From: Alphaproteobacteria bacterium
GTDB lineage: Bacteria > Pseudomonadota > Alphaproteobacteria > SP197
Direction of reading: 5' to 3'
Assembly: GCA_022822575.1 (NCBI GenBank)
Contig: JAJEBJ010000003.1
Coordinates: 1 to 34,647, forward strand
DNA: 34,647 nucleotides
A program made the position numbers and the translations under genes. The notes below the pieces were generated by a model, which was given only the letters and a program-made list of their open reading frames with translations, ran no database searches and had not been told where the DNA came from. This document shows positions 33,467-34,647 of the stretch, piece by piece (the stretch's first letter is position 1; every line of letters begins with the position of its first letter).

Positions 33467-34647
33467 CTAGCCTTCGAGGACGTCCTCAAGGGTGCGCAGA
33501 CCCGGTCGCGGAGACTGCACGAGAACCGCCATGTTGCCTGGCTTGTGCTGGTTGGCCCGCATCTTCATGTGGGCGCGGGGAATGTCGTCCCACGAGAAGA
33601 CTTCCGACATGCAGGGATCCAGGCGGCGTTCCAGCATCAGCCGGTTGGCCTGTGCCGCCTGCATGAGGTTGGCAAAATGACTGCCCTGGATGCGCTTCTG
33701 GCGCATCCACACGAAACGGGCATCGAAGGTGATGTTGTATCCGGTGGTCCCGGCGCAAAACACCACCATCCCTCCACGCTTGACGACAAAACACGAGACC
33801 GGGAACGTCGCCTCGCCCGGGTGTTCGAAGACGAAATCGACATCGTTGCCCTTGCCGGTGAAGGACCAAATGGCCTTCCCGAACTCGCGGCACTTCTTCA
33901 TGTAGGCGCCATAGGCCGCCGTATCCGACACCTCCGGCAGCCGCCCCCAGCAGTCGTAGTTCTTCCGGTTGATGACGCCACGCGCACCAAGCGACAGCAC
34001 GAAATCGGCCTTCTCATCCTCACTGATGACACCGATGGCATTGGCGCCGGCGGTGGCGATCAGCTGGACGGCCATGGATCCGAGGCCCCCGGAGGCTCCC
34101 CACACCAGCACGTTGTGACCGGGTCTGAGGATATGCGGCCGGTGGCCGAACAGCATGCGGTAGGCCGTCGCCAGGGTCAGGGTATAGCAGGCCGACTCCT
34201 CCCAGGTGAGATGGCGCGGACGGGCCATGAGCTGCTGGGCCTGGACTCGGGTGAACTGGGCGAAGCTGCCATCGCCGGTCTCGTAGCCCCAGATGCGCTG
34301 ACTGGTGGAATACATCGGATCGCCGCCATTGCATTCCTCATCGTCGCCATCGTCCTGGTTGCAGTGTATGACGACCTCGTCACCGACCTTCCAGCGCTTC
34401 ACCCTGGACCCGACGGCCCAGACAATTCCAGAGGCATCGGATCCGGCGATGTGGACGTCGCTCTTGTGAACATCGAAGGGACTGATGGGAACGCCGAGAG
34501 AGGCCCACACGCCGTTGTAGTTGACACCCGCCGCCATGACGAGAACCAGGACCTCGTTGCTGTCGATCTCGTGCGTCGGCAGCACCTCCACCTGCATCGC
34601 CGTCGAGGGTTCGCCGTGGCGTTCACGGCGGATGGCCCACGCATACA
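33467..34647 (-). CDS. ccr: Crotonyl-CoA carboxylase/reductase, N-terminus cut by window end
   Basis: The key enzyme of the ethylmalonyl-CoA pathway turns crotonyl-CoA, CO2 and NADPH into ethylmalonyl-CoA. The frame is open to the window end and the first visible residues are YAWAIRRERHGEPSTAMQVE, the usual Ccr N-terminus, so only about 25-60 residues are missing. The MDR fold is clear: VMAAGVNYNGVWA, the IHCNQDDGDDEECNGGDPM loop that is specific to Ccr, the NADPH Rossmann motif VWGASGGLGSMAVQL, and HPGEATFPVS. It is followed by mcd on the same strand. Stop TAG at 33467-33469. Confidence 0.96.
   Translation of the reverse strand, partial: YAWAIRRERHGEPSTAMQVEVLPTHEIDSNEVLVLVMAAGVNYNGVWASLGVPISPFDVHKSDVHIAGSDASGIVWAVGSRVKRWKVGDEVVIHCNQDDGDDEECNGGDPMYSTSQRIWGYETGDGSFAQFTRVQAQQLMARPRHLTWEESACYTLTLATAYRMLFGHRPHILRPGHNVLVWGASGGLGSMAVQLIATAGANAIGVISEDEKADFVLSLGARGVINRKNYDCWGRLPEVSDTAAYGAYMKKCREFGKAIWSFTGKGNDVDFVFEHPGEATFPVSCFVVKRGGMVVFCAGTTGYNITFDARFVWMRQKRIQGSHFANLMQAAQANRLMLERRLDPCMSEVFSWDDIPRAHMKMRANQHKPGNMAVLVQSPRPGLRTLEDVLEG

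Noticed and set aside
1-34647. CRISPR array, insertion sequence, prophage or integrase-flanked island
   Set aside because: No regularly spaced repeats, transposase, integrase or phage genes are seen on either strand.

Overview
The window is high-G+C, gene-dense chromosomal DNA from an alphaproteobacterium, most likely a Rhodospirillales-type organism. This is inferred from gene order and families, not from a marker gene. The signs are a hemC-hemD-mitofilin-hemY run, an argH-lptM-lysA-TIGR02302-ftsE-ftsX run, an adenosylcobalamin-dependent ribonucleotide reductase, and a crotonyl-CoA carboxylase/reductase with a long methylsuccinyl-CoA-dehydrogenase-like protein. I see no insertion sequence, phage, rRNA or CRISPR array.

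Layout. 1-2098: the end of a class III aminotransferase converges on a FAD amine/amino-acid oxidoreductase. 2122-2196: tRNA-Thr(CGT). 2260-6306 (minus): a coupled haem block, hemC, hemD, a mitofilin-like protein and hemY, joined by 4-base start/stop overlaps. 6419-10000 (minus): an accessory catabolic-looking group, namely an atypical adenosine-deaminase-like protein of visibly lower G+C, a ThDP-dependent enzyme and a creatininase-family hydrolase. 10001-10666: a stretch with no recognisable gene. 10667-13651 (plus): acetyl-CoA synthetase and an Ldh-family NAD(P) oxidoreductase. 13672-15461: a DNA-binding-looking protein (coiled coil, two AT-hook-like motifs, two related C-terminal repeats) divergent from a SAM methyltransferase.

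15471-25919 (minus): class II ribonucleotide reductase with its own promoter, then (in transcription order from the right) argH, a 36-residue LptM-like lipoprotein gene, lysA, a TIGR02302/DUF4175 membrane protein, ftsE, ftsX, a YdcF-like protein and plsC. 26092-27345 (plus): an MFS transporter. 27402-28090 (minus): a PIN-domain toxin-antitoxin pair with a promoter embedded in a large palindrome.

28293-34647 (minus): a carbon-assimilation block, ccr (cut by the window end), an mcd-like dehydrogenase, a small HIG1/twin-TM protein, a PduO-type cobalamin adenosyltransferase, etfB, etfA and a 3-hydroxyacyl-CoA dehydrogenase. It fits the ethylmalonyl-CoA pathway: reductive carboxylation of crotonyl-CoA, FAD-dependent dehydrogenation with ETF as electron acceptor, and supply of the adenosylcobalamin that the pathway mutases and the class II ribonucleotide reductase in this window both need. 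Acetyl-CoA synthetase would feed acetate into it.

The most unusual points are an apparent AUC start codon for the adenosyltransferase, the hidden lptM-like gene, the duplicated-domain AT-hook protein, the ADA-like protein lacking the usual catalytic HAGE motif, and the toxin-antitoxin operator.
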